Of a stretch of 64,000 nt of DNA, positions 30,141-38,821 are shown piece by piece. The stretch lies in NCBI GenBank assembly GCA_014841595.1, contig JACYUE010000001.1, forward strand, positions 1,414,996 through 1,478,995, read 5' to 3'. This DNA comes from Oxalobacteraceae sp. CFBP 8761 (GTDB lineage: Bacteria; Pseudomonadota; Gammaproteobacteria; Burkholderiales; Burkholderiaceae_D). Under the pieces are notes generated by a model. The model was not told the origin of the DNA. It did not search any database and saw nothing but the letters and a program-made list of their open reading frames with translations. Position 1 is the first letter of the stretch, and the number at the start of each line of letters is the position of its first letter. The position numbers and the translations under genes are program-made.

Positions 30141-30656
30141 ATGGCACTCGCATCCTACAATCCCACTCCACCGTTTCGTATCGGTACCGGCTATGACAAC
30201 CACGCGCTCGTCGAAGGGCGCAAGCTCATCGTCGGCGGCGTGACGATCCCGCACCGCCTGGGCCTGCAAGGCCATTCGGATGCCGACGTGCTGCTGCACG
30301 CGATCATCGATTCGCTGCTGGGCGCGGCCGCGCTGGGCGACATCGGCAAGCACTTCCCGGACACCGACCCGATGTTCGCCGGCGCCGATTCGCGCACGCT
30401 GCTGCGCGAAGTGGGGCACCGCGTGCTGCAGTCCGGCTACACGATCGGCAATATCGACGCGACCATCATCGCGCAGCAACCGAAGATGGCACCGCACATC
30501 CCGCTGATGGTCTCGCGCATCGCCGAAGACCTGGGCGTCTCGCCGCAGCAGGTCAACATCAAGGCTAAGACCAACGAGAAGCTGGGCTATCTCGGGCGCG
30601 AAGAAGGCATGGCCGCGCAATCGACCGCATTGCTGATCCGCGCGCCAGCCGACTGA
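30141..30656 (+). CDS. ispF: 2-C-methyl-D-erythritol 2,4-cyclodiphosphate synthase
   Basis: A 171-residue trimeric zinc enzyme of the MEP pathway that cyclises CDP-methylerythritol phosphate, releasing CMP. Zinc ligands Asp19 and His21 (GYDNHAL) and His53 (DADVLLHAI) are present, as is the [17 protein letters not shown] block. It is the partner of ispD in the same operon. Confidence 0.97.
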   Translation: MALASYNPTPPFRIGTGYDNHALVEGRKLIVGGVTIPHRLGLQGHSDADVLLHAIIDSLLGAAALGDIGKHFPDTDPMFAGADSRTLLREVGHRVLQSGYTIGNIDATIIAQQPKMAPHIPLMVSRIAEDLGVSPQQVNIKAKTNEKLGYLGREEGMAAQSTALLIRAPAD

Positions 30657-30683
30657 TCCGTCGACTGATCGGTCAACCGATCG

Positions 30684-30714
30684 TTGCCCATGGCAGGGGT
30701 GGTGGCTCTATAAT
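30684..30714 (+). promoter_or_regulatory. Promoter-like -10 box abutting the MFS start codon
   Basis: TATAAT at 30709-30714 is a perfect -10 hexamer, with TTGCCC at 30684-30689 as a weak -35 (19-base spacer). Only 6 bases separate it from ATG 30721, so transcription would begin at or near the start codon. Confidence 0.45.
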
Positions 30715-30720
30715 TGCCAA

Positions 30721-31986
30721 ATGACAAACGCCTCCGCCCACCTGTCGCCGCGCGCGGCCTGGACCCTGATCCTGGTGGCCAGTGCCGTCATGATGATCAC
30801 GACGGGGACGCGTCTCACGAGCGGCCTGTTTCTGTCGCCATTGAACACGGCCACCGGCCTGGGCGTGGCCACGATCAGCTTCGTGATGGCGGTGGCGCAG
30901 CTGATGTGGGGCGTGGCGCAGCCGGTCTTTGGCGCCGTGGCCGACAAGTATGGCCCGGGTCGCGTGATTGCGCTGGGCGGCGTGATGCTGGCGGTCGGCA
31001 CGGCCGCCACGCCGTTCGTCGGGTCCGAATGGGCGCTGCTGCTGACAATGGGTTTCCTGTCGGCGGCCGGAGCAGGGGCGGGCAGCTTCTCGATCCTGAT
31101 CGGCGCCACGGCCCAGCGCCTGCCGCCCGAGCGCCGCGCGTTCGCGTCCGGCTTCATCAATGCCGGTGGCTCGTTCGGCCAGTTCGCGCTGGCCCCGCTG
31201 ATGGGCGCGATCATCGCCGGCGCTGGCTGGATCGTGGCGATGCTCACGCTGGCGGCCACCGCGTTGCTGACCATTCCGCTGGCCTGGCCGCTGCGCCGCA
31301 AGCGCGCCGCCGTTGCGCCAGCATTGCCGACGGCAGCACCGGCAGCACCGGCAGCACCGGCGGTACCACCCGTCGCCCTCGGCCAGCAACTGCGCCAGGC
31401 ACTGCGCGACCGCAGCTACCTGTGCCTGCATGCAGGCTTCTTCACCTGCGGCTTTCACATCGCCTTTCTCGTCACCCACCTGCCGGGCGAAGTCGCCATG
31501 TGCGGCTTGCCGACGACCGTGTCGGCCACGGCGCTTGCGCTGATCGGCCTGTTCAACATCGCCGGCAGCCTGTCGGCTGGCATGCTGGCCTCGCGTTACC
31601 GGATGAAGTCGCTGCTGTTCTGGATCTACGCGAGCCGCGTCGTCATCGTCGGCCTGTATCTGCTGGCGCCCAAGACGGCCTGGACCTTTTATATTTTCGC
31701 CGGCGCGCTGGGCTTTACCTGGCTGGCCACGGTGCCGCCAACCGCAGGGCTGGTGGGCAAGCTGTTTGGTGTGCGCTACCTGGCCACGCTGTTCGGCATG
31801 ACCTTGCTGTCGCACCAGATCGGCGGCTTCTTCGGCGCCTGGCTGGGCGGACTGGCCGTCGTGCACACGGGTGACTACAGCTGGATGTGGTACGCCGACA
31901 TGGCCCTGGCGGCGGCTGCCGCACTGATCAATCTGCCGATCCGCGAGGCGCATGTGGTGCGCGCACCCGCGCTGGCGAAGGCGTAA
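30721..31986 (+). CDS. MFS transporter
   Basis: A 421-residue 12-helix permease. GAVADKYGPGRV after helix 2 is the canonical MFS loop motif. A second weak copy (SAGMLASRYRMK) lies after helix 8. The central cytoplasmic loop has an Ala/Pro-rich stretch (about residues 200-218) encoded by three 9-base repeats. It resembles monocarboxylate/oxalate-formate-type permeases (OFA group); the substrate is unknown. A TATAAT box abuts the start codon. A small gene of unknown function follows by 2 bases. Confidence 0.88.
   Translation: MTNASAHLSPRAAWTLILVASAVMMITTGTRLTSGLFLSPLNTATGLGVATISFVMAVAQLMWGVAQPVFGAVADKYGPGRVIALGGVMLAVGTAATPFVGSEWALLLTMGFLSAAGAGAGSFSILIGATAQRLPPERRAFASGFINAGGSFGQFALAPLMGAIIAGAGWIVAMLTLAATALLTIPLAWPLRRKRAAVAPALPTAAPAAPAAPAVPPVALGQQLRQALRDRSYLCLHAGFFTCGFHIAFLVTHLPGEVAMCGLPTTVSATALALIGLFNIAGSLSAGMLASRYRMKSLLFWIYASRVVIVGLYLLAPKTAWTFYIFAGALGFTWLATVPPTAGLVGKLFGVRYLATLFGMTLLSHQIGGFFGAWLGGLAVVHTGDYSWMWYADMALAAAAALINLPIREAHVVRAPALAKA
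31332..31358 (+). repeat. Three 9-base tandem repeats in the MFS gene
   Basis: GGCAGCACC occurs three times in a row, in frame, encoding Ala-Ala-Pro units in the central cytoplasmic loop of the permease. Such repeats can vary in number by slippage without breaking the frame. Confidence 0.85.
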
Positions 31987-31988
31987 CG

Positions 31989-32294
31989 ATGGCGCGCGAT
32001 GCATGGGCATACCGCGAGGTGGCGGTGGAGTCAAGGCTGGACTGGCGCGGCCGGCCGTGCATTTCGCCTGTCTCGGGGCAGGCGTTTTCAACGGGCATGC
32101 GGGTGCAATGTTCGCGCCGCCTGCTCGACCTGGCGCAGTACCCGCTTGGCACGGCGTTCCTGCTGTCGGTGCGCATCAGCGACCGCCAGGGCGGCGCGCC
32201 GTTCCTGTATGCCTGGCATGGCGACCCGGTGGTGGTCCTGACCAAGGCAGGGCGCAAGCGCTTCCTGCAGATGTACCGGCGCCTGCGCCTGTAA
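31989..32294 (+). CDS. Hypothetical protein, 101 residues
   Basis: A small basic protein with no signal peptide or membrane segment. The segments LDWRGRPCISPVSGQAFSTG and GAPFLYAWHGDPVVVLTKAG suggest a compact beta-rich domain. No family is recognised. It starts 2 bases after the MFS stop and is therefore likely co-transcribed with it. The frame extends upstream into the MFS gene, but ATG 31989 is the first plausible start. Composition matches the neighbours. Confidence 0.55.
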   Translation: MARDAWAYREVAVESRLDWRGRPCISPVSGQAFSTGMRVQCSRRLLDLAQYPLGTAFLLSVRISDRQGGAPFLYAWHGDPVVVLTKAGRKRFLQMYRRLRL

Positions 32295-32366
32295 CGGCCC
32301 AGCGTCGCAGTGAAAATGGGTATCATGAGAGATCGATAACACATCATGCATAATCAAAGGATCCCC

Positions 32367-32921
32367 ATGACCACCAAGAAAATCGCCGTCCTCGTCGGCA
32401 GCCTGCGCAAGGAATCGTTCACCCGCCGCGTTGCCAACAGCCTCATCGCGGTGGCCCCGGACGGCTTTGAACTGACGATCGTCGAATTGCGCGACCTGCC
32501 GCTGTACAACGAGGACGACGAAACCGACACGCCGCCGCCGGCATTCACGGTGTTCCGCGAGGCGATTCAAGGCGCCGACGCCATCCTGTTCTGCACGCCC
32601 GAATACAACCGCTCGGTGCCAGGTTCGCTCAAGAACGCGATCGACGTCGGCTCGCGCCCGTATGGCAAGGCGGCGTTTGCCGACAAGCCGTGCGCCGTGG
32701 TCAGCGTCTCGCCCGGCGCCCTGGGCGGCTTCGGCGCCAACCACCACCTGCGTCAGATGCTGCCGTTCCTGAACATGCCGACGATGCCGGCGCCAGAGGC
32801 CTATATTGGCGGCGTCGCCAGCAAGTACGAGGGCGACCGGCTGGTCGACGACAGCGCCCGCGCCTTCTTTGAAAAATTCATGGCCGCATTTGGCGCCTGG
32901 GTCACGCAGCACGCCCGATGA
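32367..32921 (+). CDS. NADPH-dependent FMN reductase
   Basis: A 184-residue flavodoxin-fold enzyme. VGSLRKESFTRRVA is the phosphate-binding loop for FMN and CTPEYNRSVPGSLKNAID is the family hallmark (chromate/quinone reductase type, ChrR/ArsH-like). It reduces FMN or quinones with NADPH in the cytosol. ATG 32367 is chosen for the AAAGG at 32356-32360 and the fold start TTKKIAVLVGS; an ATG at 32346 is less likely. The stop overlaps the next start by 4 bases (ATGA). Confidence 0.9.
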   Translation: MTTKKIAVLVGSLRKESFTRRVANSLIAVAPDGFELTIVELRDLPLYNEDDETDTPPPAFTVFREAIQGADAILFCTPEYNRSVPGSLKNAIDVGSRPYGKAAFADKPCAVVSVSPGALGGFGANHHLRQMLPFLNMPTMPAPEAYIGGVASKYEGDRLVDDSARAFFEKFMAAFGAWVTQHAR

Positions 32922-33817
32922 GCCGGGCGACTGACAGCCACGCCGTACCGATCGCGCCGCGCGATATGCCAACCCTGCTGGGCCGCCCGCCCGGCGGCTG
33001 GCGCGCGCGCATGTTCGACGTCATCTTCGGCACCGACACGCCGGCCGGGCGCCGCTTCGACCTCGCGCTGGTGGCGATCATCCTGCTCAGCATCCTCACC
33101 GTGGTGCTCGACAGCGTGCCTGCCATCGGCCGGCGCTACGCGGCGCAGATGTCGGTGCTCGAATGGACGTTTACGATCTTCTTCACGCTCGAGTACCTCG
33201 CGCGTCTGGTCTGCGTCCAGCGCCCGATGCGCTATGCGCGCAGCTTCTATGGCGTGATCGATCTGGTCTCGGTGCTGCCGACCTGGATTTCACTGCTGGT
33301 CCCGGGCAGCCAGGTCTTTCTCGACGTGCGCATCCTGCGGCTGCTGCGCATCTTCCGCATCCTCAAGCTCACGCGTTATGTCGACGAGTACACGCGCCTG
33401 GGTGAGGCGCTCGTGGCCAGCAAGCGCAAGATCATGGTGTTCCTGTCGGTCGTGCTGATGCTGATCCTGATTCTCGGCACCGTGATGTATGTGGTCGAGG
33501 GGCCCGAAAGCGGCTTCACCAGCATCCCGATGGCGATGTACTGGGCCACCGTGACGATCACGACGGTCGGCTATGGCGACATCACGCCGCACACGCATCT
33601 GGGCAAGGCGATTGCCTCGTTCATGATGCTGCTCGGCTGGGGCATCCTGGCGGTGCCGACCGGGATCGTCAGCGCCGAGATGACTTCGCAGAAACTGGCG
33701 CGTCACGCGCCGCGCGGCGAACCCCGCAGCTGCAGCGCCTGCGGCAGCACGGGCCACGATCCGCGCGCGCAGTTCTGCAAGGATTGCGGCGCCGGCCTGG
33801 CGGCAGACCAGGCCTGA
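32918..33817 (+). CDS. Voltage-gated potassium channel-like protein with C-terminal zinc ribbon
   Basis: A 299-residue six-helix channel. The S4-like segment RILRLLRIFRILKLTR (residues 138-153) carries regularly spaced Arg, the pore has the potassium filter TVGYGD (216-221), and S6 follows. After S6 the cytoplasmic tail holds a four-Cys zinc ribbon (Cys272, 275, 287, 290; CSAC and CKDC), unusual for KvAP-type bacterial channels. It overlaps the FMN reductase gene by 4 bases, so translation is coupled and a redox link is possible (inference). Confidence 0.88.
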   Translation: MSRATDSHAVPIAPRDMPTLLGRPPGGWRARMFDVIFGTDTPAGRRFDLALVAIILLSILTVVLDSVPAIGRRYAAQMSVLEWTFTIFFTLEYLARLVCVQRPMRYARSFYGVIDLVSVLPTWISLLVPGSQVFLDVRILRLLRIFRILKLTRYVDEYTRLGEALVASKRKIMVFLSVVLMLILILGTVMYVVEGPESGFTSIPMAMYWATVTITTVGYGDITPHTHLGKAIASFMMLLGWGILAVPTGIVSAEMTSQKLARHAPRGEPRSCSACGSTGHDPRAQFCKDCGAGLAADQA

Positions 33818-33828
33818 CGGCAGGGGCG

Positions 33829-34785
33829 TCAATCGAGCGTGATGTTCGCCTTCTTGATGACCTTGTTCCAGTAATCGAGCTCGCCCGTCACGAGAGTGGC
33901 GACGGCAGGCGGATTCAGATAGCGGATTTCGACACCCTGCGCATCGGCCTGTTTTTTCGCTTCCGGCGTCTCCAGCGCGCCCTTCACGCCATTGGTCAAT
34001 TGCGTGACGAGAGCGGGCGGTGTGCCCGCCGGCGCGAACAGGCCTACCCAGGCTTCGAGCGTGAACTCGGGATAGCCGGCTTCGGCCGTCGTCGGTATCT
34101 GCGGCAGCATCGGATGACGCGCCTTGCCGGCGATGGCCAGCGCCTTCAGTTTGCCGGACTGGACATGCTGCATCACCGACGGTGGCGTCGTGATGAACAC
34201 GTGCACGCGCCCTGACAGCACGTCCGCGATCGCCTGGCCGGAACCCTTGTACGGGACGTGCAGCATATTCGTGCCGGTCTGCTGCTTGAACAGCTCGGTG
34301 CCGATATGCGACAGCGAACCGTTGCCCTGCGACGCGTAGCTGAATTTGCCGGGATTCTTTTTCAGGTACGCCACCAGTTCACCCAGCGTGTTGACTGGCA
34401 GGGACGGGTGCACGGCCACGACATTGGTTGCGGTGACCAGCAGCGCGACGGGCGTGAAATCCTTCGGCGCCCATGGCAGCTTCGTCATCAGGGACGGATT
34501 GGCGGTGTGATACGCCGAATACGACACCAGCAGCGTGGCGCCGTCCGGCGCCGAGCGGGCCACCGTCTGGTAGGCGATATTGCCGCTGCCGCCAGGCCGG
34601 TTGTCGACGACGACCGTGTGCTTGAGCAGCTGCCCGAGCGGTTGCGCGACCACGCGCGCGGCCGTGTCGACCACGCCACCGGGCGGGTTGGGAACGATCA
34701 GCGTGATCGGCTTGGATGGCAGCGATTGGGCAAGGGCTGTGGCTGAAGCGAGCAGCAGCAGGCTGCCGGCAAAGGTGCGAAGCAT
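33829..34785 (-). CDS. Bug-family (TctC) periplasmic solute-binding protein
   Basis: A 318-residue secreted protein (signal peptide ends near ATALAQ, residue 20). Typical Bug features are KPITLIVPNPPGG near the start, VVVDNRPGGSGNIA, FSYASQGNGSLSHI and HVPYKGSGQAIADVLSG. Bug proteins bind carboxylates for tripartite tricarboxylate transporters or act as sensors; no TctA/TctB gene is nearby, so it is an orphan receptor. It is divergent from the LeuC-like gene, suggesting that its ligand is the substrate of that enzyme or a relative (inference). Confidence 0.9.
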   Translation of the reverse strand: MLRTFAGSLLLLASATALAQSLPSKPITLIVPNPPGGVVDTAARVVAQPLGQLLKHTVVVDNRPGGSGNIAYQTVARSAPDGATLLVSYSAYHTANPSLMTKLPWAPKDFTPVALLVTATNVVAVHPSLPVNTLGELVAYLKKNPGKFSYASQGNGSLSHIGTELFKQQTGTNMLHVPYKGSGQAIADVLSGRVHVFITTPPSVMQHVQSGKLKALAIAGKARHPMLPQIPTTAEAGYPEFTLEAWVGLFAPAGTPPALVTQLTNGVKGALETPEAKKQADAQGVEIRYLNPPAVATLVTGELDYWNKVIKKANITLD

Positions 34786-34910
34786 CGTACGTCTCCTGTG
34801 AATGTGTCTGTCATGACCCGCTCTCGGGGGCGGGCTTTGGGTGCAGCAAGGTACAAGCCAATGTACTGACTTATCGCCGGGCTGGCATTCGTATTATCGG
34901 TCGTGCAGTC

Positions 34911-34943
34911 TTCGCATTCCGCGAAGCCTTCGTCATCCGCGAA
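34911..34943. promoter_or_regulatory. Two LysR-type dyads in the divergent Bug/leuC-like promoter region
   Basis: TTCGC-N5-GCGAA at 34911-34925 and TTCG-N7-CGAA at 34929-34943 are both T-N11-A type dyads, 18 bases apart, centred between the two divergent genes. They are a candidate operator for the LysR regulator encoded at 37199. Pattern match only. Confidence 0.4.
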
Positions 34944-35067
34944 ACGGGAATTGCCGATTCAGGGATTCCCCGGCCATCGCAATCCGGGCCACACTCGGTC
35001 CACCGGCAACGCCGCCGCAGAGCGGGCAGTGCCGGCAATCGAACGATCGCGATGGAGACGACAGATC

Positions 35068-36483
35068 ATGGCAGACAAGCCAGGCGACACGCTATACGAC
35101 AAACTGTGGGCACGGCACGCCGTGCATGTCGAGGATGACGGCACGACGCTGCTGTACGTCGACCGCCATCTGCTCAATGAAGTCATGAGCCCGCAGGCCT
35201 TCGAAGGCCTGCGCACGCACGGGCGCAAGGTCTGGCGCATCGCGTCGAACCTGGCCGTGGCCGACCACAATATTCCCACCACCGACCGCGCGGCCGGCAT
35301 CGACGATCCCGTCTCGCGCCTGCAGGTTGAAACGCTGACGAAAAATTGCGGCGAATTCGGGATCGACGAAATCGGCATGACGGACCGGCGCCAGGGCATC
35401 GTCCATGTGATCGGGCCGGAGCAGGGCGTCACGCTGCCGGGCCTCTCCGTCGTCTGTGGCGACAGCCACACGAGCACCCACGGCGCGTTTGCCTGCCTGG
35501 CATTCGGCATCGGCACGTCCGAGGTCGAGCATGTGCTGGCGACCCAATGCCTGCTCGGCAAGAAGTCGAAGAACCTGCTGGTGCGCTACGACGGCCTGCT
35601 GCCACCGGGCGTAACGGCCAAGGACATGGCGCTGGCGATGATCGGCAAGATCGGCACCGCAGGCGCAACGGGCTATGCGATCGAATATGCCGGCGCGGCA
35701 GTCACCGCCTTGTCGATGGAAGGCCGCATGACCTTGTGCAATATGACGGTGGAGGCAGGCGCGCGCTGCGGCATGATCGCAGTGGACGACAAGACGCTCG
35801 CCTACCTGGAGGGCCGGCCGGAAGCGCCCCGCGGTGCGCAATGGGAGCGCGCCGTGACGTACTGGCGCACCCTCGCGAGCGACCCTGATGCCGTGTTCGA
35901 TGCGGTGGTGACGATCGACGTGGCCACGATCAAGCCCCAGGTGACGTGGGGCACGTCGCCCGAGATGGTCACGACCGTCGACGGCGTGGTGCCGGATCCG
36001 GCGCACGAGCCGGACCCGACCCGGCGCGCCGGGATCGTGCACGCGCTGTCATACATGGGCCTGGCGCCCGGTACGCGCATCACCGACATCCATGTCGATG
36101 TCGTCTTCATCGGCTCATGCACCAACTCGCGCATCGAGGATTTGCGCGCTGCGGCCGCGATCGTGCGCGGCCGGCAGGTCGCGCACAACGTGCAACTGGC
36201 GATGGTGGTGCCGGGCTCGGGGCTGGTCAAGCAGCAAGCCGAGAAAGAAGGGCTGGACGCCGTGTTCCGTCAGGCCGGCTTCGAATGGCGCGAGCCGGGT
36301 TGTTCGATGTGCCTGGGCATGAACGCCGACCAGCTGCAGCCCGGCCAGCGCGCAGCCTCGACCTCGAACCGCAATTTCGAAGGGCGGCAGGGTGCGGGCG
36401 GTCGCACGCACCTGGTCAGTCCGGAAATGGCGGCGGCCGCTGCCGTCATGGGGCATTTCGTTGATATCCGGGAGTGGTGCTGA
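35068..36483 (+). CDS. LeuC-like hydro-lyase large subunit (isopropylmalate / methylmalate dehydratase type)
   Basis: A 471-residue aconitase-superfamily large subunit. [4Fe-4S] ligands Cys351 (GSCTNSR), Cys412 and Cys415 (CSMCLGMN) are present, along with [20 protein letters not shown]. Length and motifs fit LeuC. The context is not leucine synthesis: there is no leuB or asd, but a Bug receptor, a LysR regulator and a flavin reductase. It may therefore dehydrate a related acid such as a dimethylmalate or citramalate (inference). Start 35068 follows TGGAGA; the frame extends to 34903 without homology. It overlaps leuD by one base. Confidence 0.9.
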   Translation: MADKPGDTLYDKLWARHAVHVEDDGTTLLYVDRHLLNEVMSPQAFEGLRTHGRKVWRIASNLAVADHNIPTTDRAAGIDDPVSRLQVETLTKNCGEFGIDEIGMTDRRQGIVHVIGPEQGVTLPGLSVVCGDSHTSTHGAFACLAFGIGTSEVEHVLATQCLLGKKSKNLLVRYDGLLPPGVTAKDMALAMIGKIGTAGATGYAIEYAGAAVTALSMEGRMTLCNMTVEAGARCGMIAVDDKTLAYLEGRPEAPRGAQWERAVTYWRTLASDPDAVFDAVVTIDVATIKPQVTWGTSPEMVTTVDGVVPDPAHEPDPTRRAGIVHALSYMGLAPGTRITDIHVDVVFIGSCTNSRIEDLRAAAAIVRGRQVAHNVQLAMVVPGSGLVKQQAEKEGLDAVFRQAGFEWREPGCSMCLGMNADQLQPGQRAASTSNRNFEGRQGAGGRTHLVSPEMAAAAAVMGHFVDIREWC

Positions 36484-37121
36484 TGGAACAATTTACCGTA
36501 CACGAAGGACTGGTCGTGCCGCTCGATCGCGGCAATGTCGATACCGATGCCATCGTCCCCAAACAGTTTCTCAAGTCGATCCGCCGCGCCGGTTTCGGTG
36601 TGAACCTGTTCGATGCCTGGCGCTATCTCGATACCGGCGAACCCGACCAGGACTGCAGCGGCCGGCCGCTCAACCCGGATTTCGTGCTGAACCAGCCGCG
36701 CTACCAGGGCGCCAGCATCCTGCTGGCGCGCGACAACTTTGGCTGCGGCAGTTCGCGCGAGCATGCGCCGTGGGCGCTGGCCGACTTTGGCATCCGCGTG
36801 CTCATCGCACCGTCGTTTGCCGAGATTTTTTATAACAACTGCTTCAAGAACGGCTTGCTGCCGATCGTGCTCGCGGACCACGAGGTCGATGCGCTGTTCA
36901 CGGCATGTGATGCCACGCCCGGATTTTCGCTGAAGGTCGACCTGCCGGCGCAGACCGTCACCTGGCCGGGCGAAGCACGCGTCAGCCGGTTCGAGGTGGA
37001 CCCGGCGCGCAAGGATCGCCTGCTGCATGGCCTCGACGATATCGCGCTGACGATCGGCCACGCCGACAAGATCAAGGCCTACGAGGCATGGCGCAGGAAG
37101 GAAGAAGACTGGGTGTTCTGA
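36483..37121 (+). CDS. LeuD-like hydro-lyase small subunit
   Basis: A 212-residue swivelling domain subunit. [19 protein letters not shown] at the start, [15 protein letters not shown] in the middle and [17 protein letters not shown] are the LeuD hallmarks. It pairs with the large subunit just upstream (stop and start overlap in TGATG). Together they form the heterodimeric hydro-lyase. An upstream GTG at 36474 is less likely as start. As with the large subunit, a role other than leucine synthesis is suggested by context. Confidence 0.9.
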   Translation: MEQFTVHEGLVVPLDRGNVDTDAIVPKQFLKSIRRAGFGVNLFDAWRYLDTGEPDQDCSGRPLNPDFVLNQPRYQGASILLARDNFGCGSSREHAPWALADFGIRVLIAPSFAEIFYNNCFKNGLLPIVLADHEVDALFTACDATPGFSLKVDLPAQTVTWPGEARVSRFEVDPARKDRLLHGLDDIALTIGHADKIKAYEAWRRKEEDWVF

Positions 37122-37198
37122 AGCGGCGCGCAACGACGCCGCCTGCTTGTGGCAAGATGCACGCTGTCCACCATGTCGGCCATCCAAGGAGAGTGCTG

Positions 37199-38116
37199 TT
37201 GAACTACGCGCGTTTTGATCTGGTCACGCTCAACTTGTTCATCGAGATTGCGCGCACCGGCAGCATCACGCGCGGCGCCCAGCAATCCAATCTCGCTGTC
37301 GCTGCGGCCAGCAAGCGTGTATCCGACCTGGAGGCGCACCTGGGCACGCGGCTGCTGTACCGCCACGCCAATGGCGTCACGCTGACCGAGGCGGGCCGCT
37401 CGTGTTTCCAGCATGCGCTCGGTATCCTGCAGGATGTCGACCGGATGTCGGGCGACCTGTCCGACTTTGCCGCGGGCGGCCGGGGCCAGGTGCGCATCTG
37501 GGCCAACACCTCCGCGGTCACGCAGTTCCTGCCGGACGACCTGACGCGTTTTCGGCGCGAGCATCCGGGCATCCGCGTCAGCCTGGAAGAGCGCAACAGC
37601 GGCGACGTGGTGGCGGCAGTGCGCGAGAACCGCGCCGACATCGGCCTGTTCGCTGACCGCACCGCCGTCGGCGATATCGACGTCTTCGATTACCGGCAGG
37701 ACCGGCTGGTCCTGATCGTGTCGCACGATCATCCGCTGGCCACGTACGACAGCGTACGGCTGGCCGATGCGCTGGACTATGAATTCGTCAGCCTGTCCGA
37801 AGCCACGTCGCTGGCCGAGCGGCTGCGCACTGAATGCAGCCGCCTTGAAAAGCCATTGAAGCTCAGTATCCAGGTGCGCAGCTTCGACGCCGTCTGCCGC
37901 ATGGTGATGGTCGGCCTGGGCATCGGCGTGCTGCCGCGCCTGGCTGCCGAACCCCATGTACGCTCGATGGGCCTGAAACTCATCACGCTGACCGACGACT
38001 GGGCCGAGCGCACGCTGCTGCTTGCGCTGCGCAGCACGCTGGCGCTGCCAGCCCCGGTCAGGTTGCTGGCCAGCTGTCTGAGCGCCGATGCGGCCCGCGC
38101 CATCAACGCGCCCTGA
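37199..38116 (+). CDS. LysR-family transcriptional regulator
   Basis: A 305-residue regulator with an N-terminal winged helix-turn-helix (LNLFIEIARTGSITRGAQQSN, then AAASKRVSDLEAHLG) and a two-lobed substrate-binding domain. The start is taken as TTG 37199, 7 bases after AAGGAG; an ATG at 37157 lacks homology. It probably controls the upstream leuCD-like genes and the divergent Bug gene; candidate T-N11-A dyads lie at 34911-34943. A flavin reductase gene follows by 39 bases. Confidence 0.9.
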   Translation: MNYARFDLVTLNLFIEIARTGSITRGAQQSNLAVAAASKRVSDLEAHLGTRLLYRHANGVTLTEAGRSCFQHALGILQDVDRMSGDLSDFAAGGRGQVRIWANTSAVTQFLPDDLTRFRREHPGIRVSLEERNSGDVVAAVRENRADIGLFADRTAVGDIDVFDYRQDRLVLIVSHDHPLATYDSVRLADALDYEFVSLSEATSLAERLRTECSRLEKPLKLSIQVRSFDAVCRMVMVGLGIGVLPRLAAEPHVRSMGLKLITLTDDWAERTLLLALRSTLALPAPVRLLASCLSADAARAINAP

Positions 38117-38155
38117 ACGCACACCATTTCAATCCATTCACGAAAAAACCAACCC

Positions 38156-38770
38156 ATGTCGATCCATTTCTATGAACCCCGTCAGGGCCACGGGCTGCCC
38201 CACGATCCCTTCAATGCCATCGTCGGCCCACGGCCCATTGGCTGGATCTCGTCGCTGAGCGCATCCGGCGTGCGCAACCTGGCACCGTACAGCTTCTTCA
38301 ACGCGTTCAACTACGTGCCGCCGATCGTCGGGTTTGCCAGCATCGGCGCCAAGGACACGCTGCGCAATGTGCAGGAGACGGGCGAATTCGTGTGGAATCT
38401 CGCGACCCGGTCATTGGCCGAGGCGATGAACGCGTCGTGCGCCGCCGTCGGCCCCGAGGTCGATGAATTCACGCTGGCCGGGCTGACGCCCACGCCGTCG
38501 CGCCTGGTCGCAGCGCCGCGCGTGGCCGAAAGCCCGGTCGCGTTCGAATGCAAGGTCACGCAGATCATCCAGTTGCAGCAGGTCAGCGGCGAGACGGTGC
38601 CGACCTGGCTCGTATTGGGCGAAGTGGTGGGCGTGCACATCGCTGCAGCGTCGCTGAAGGACGGCATCTACGACACGGCCACTGCCGGCCACATCCTGCG
38701 CGCGGGCGGGCCCGCCGATTACTTTTCGGTCGGGCCGGAACAGCTGTTCCAGATGCGCCGGCCACGTTAG
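38156..38770 (+). CDS. Flavin reductase-like / FMN-binding split-barrel protein
   Basis: A 204-residue protein of the flavin reductase-like domain family. NAIVGPRPIGWISSLSASG and NLAPYSFFNAFNYVPPIVGF are the typical FMN-binding segments, with DTLRNVQETGEFVWNL next. Members bind FMN and may supply reduced flavin to monooxygenases or act alone. Downstream of LysR and in the same direction, so possibly the last gene of the dehydratase cluster. Specific reaction unknown. Confidence 0.85.
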   Translation: MSIHFYEPRQGHGLPHDPFNAIVGPRPIGWISSLSASGVRNLAPYSFFNAFNYVPPIVGFASIGAKDTLRNVQETGEFVWNLATRSLAEAMNASCAAVGPEVDEFTLAGLTPTPSRLVAAPRVAESPVAFECKVTQIIQLQQVSGETVPTWLVLGEVVGVHIAAASLKDGIYDTATAGHILRAGGPADYFSVGPEQLFQMRRPR

Positions 38771-38777
38771 ACGAGTG

Positions 38778-38813
38778 TCCGGTGCGCACCACGGTGGCGT
38801 GCGGCGCACCGGA
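38778..38813. terminator. Hairpin between convergent genes
   Basis: TCCGGTGCGC (38778-38787) pairs with GCGCACCGGA (38804-38813), and the 16-base interior includes CCACGGTGG. There is no T run, but it lies exactly between two converging genes. Confidence 0.45.
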
Positions 38814-38821
38814 TTGGTGGT

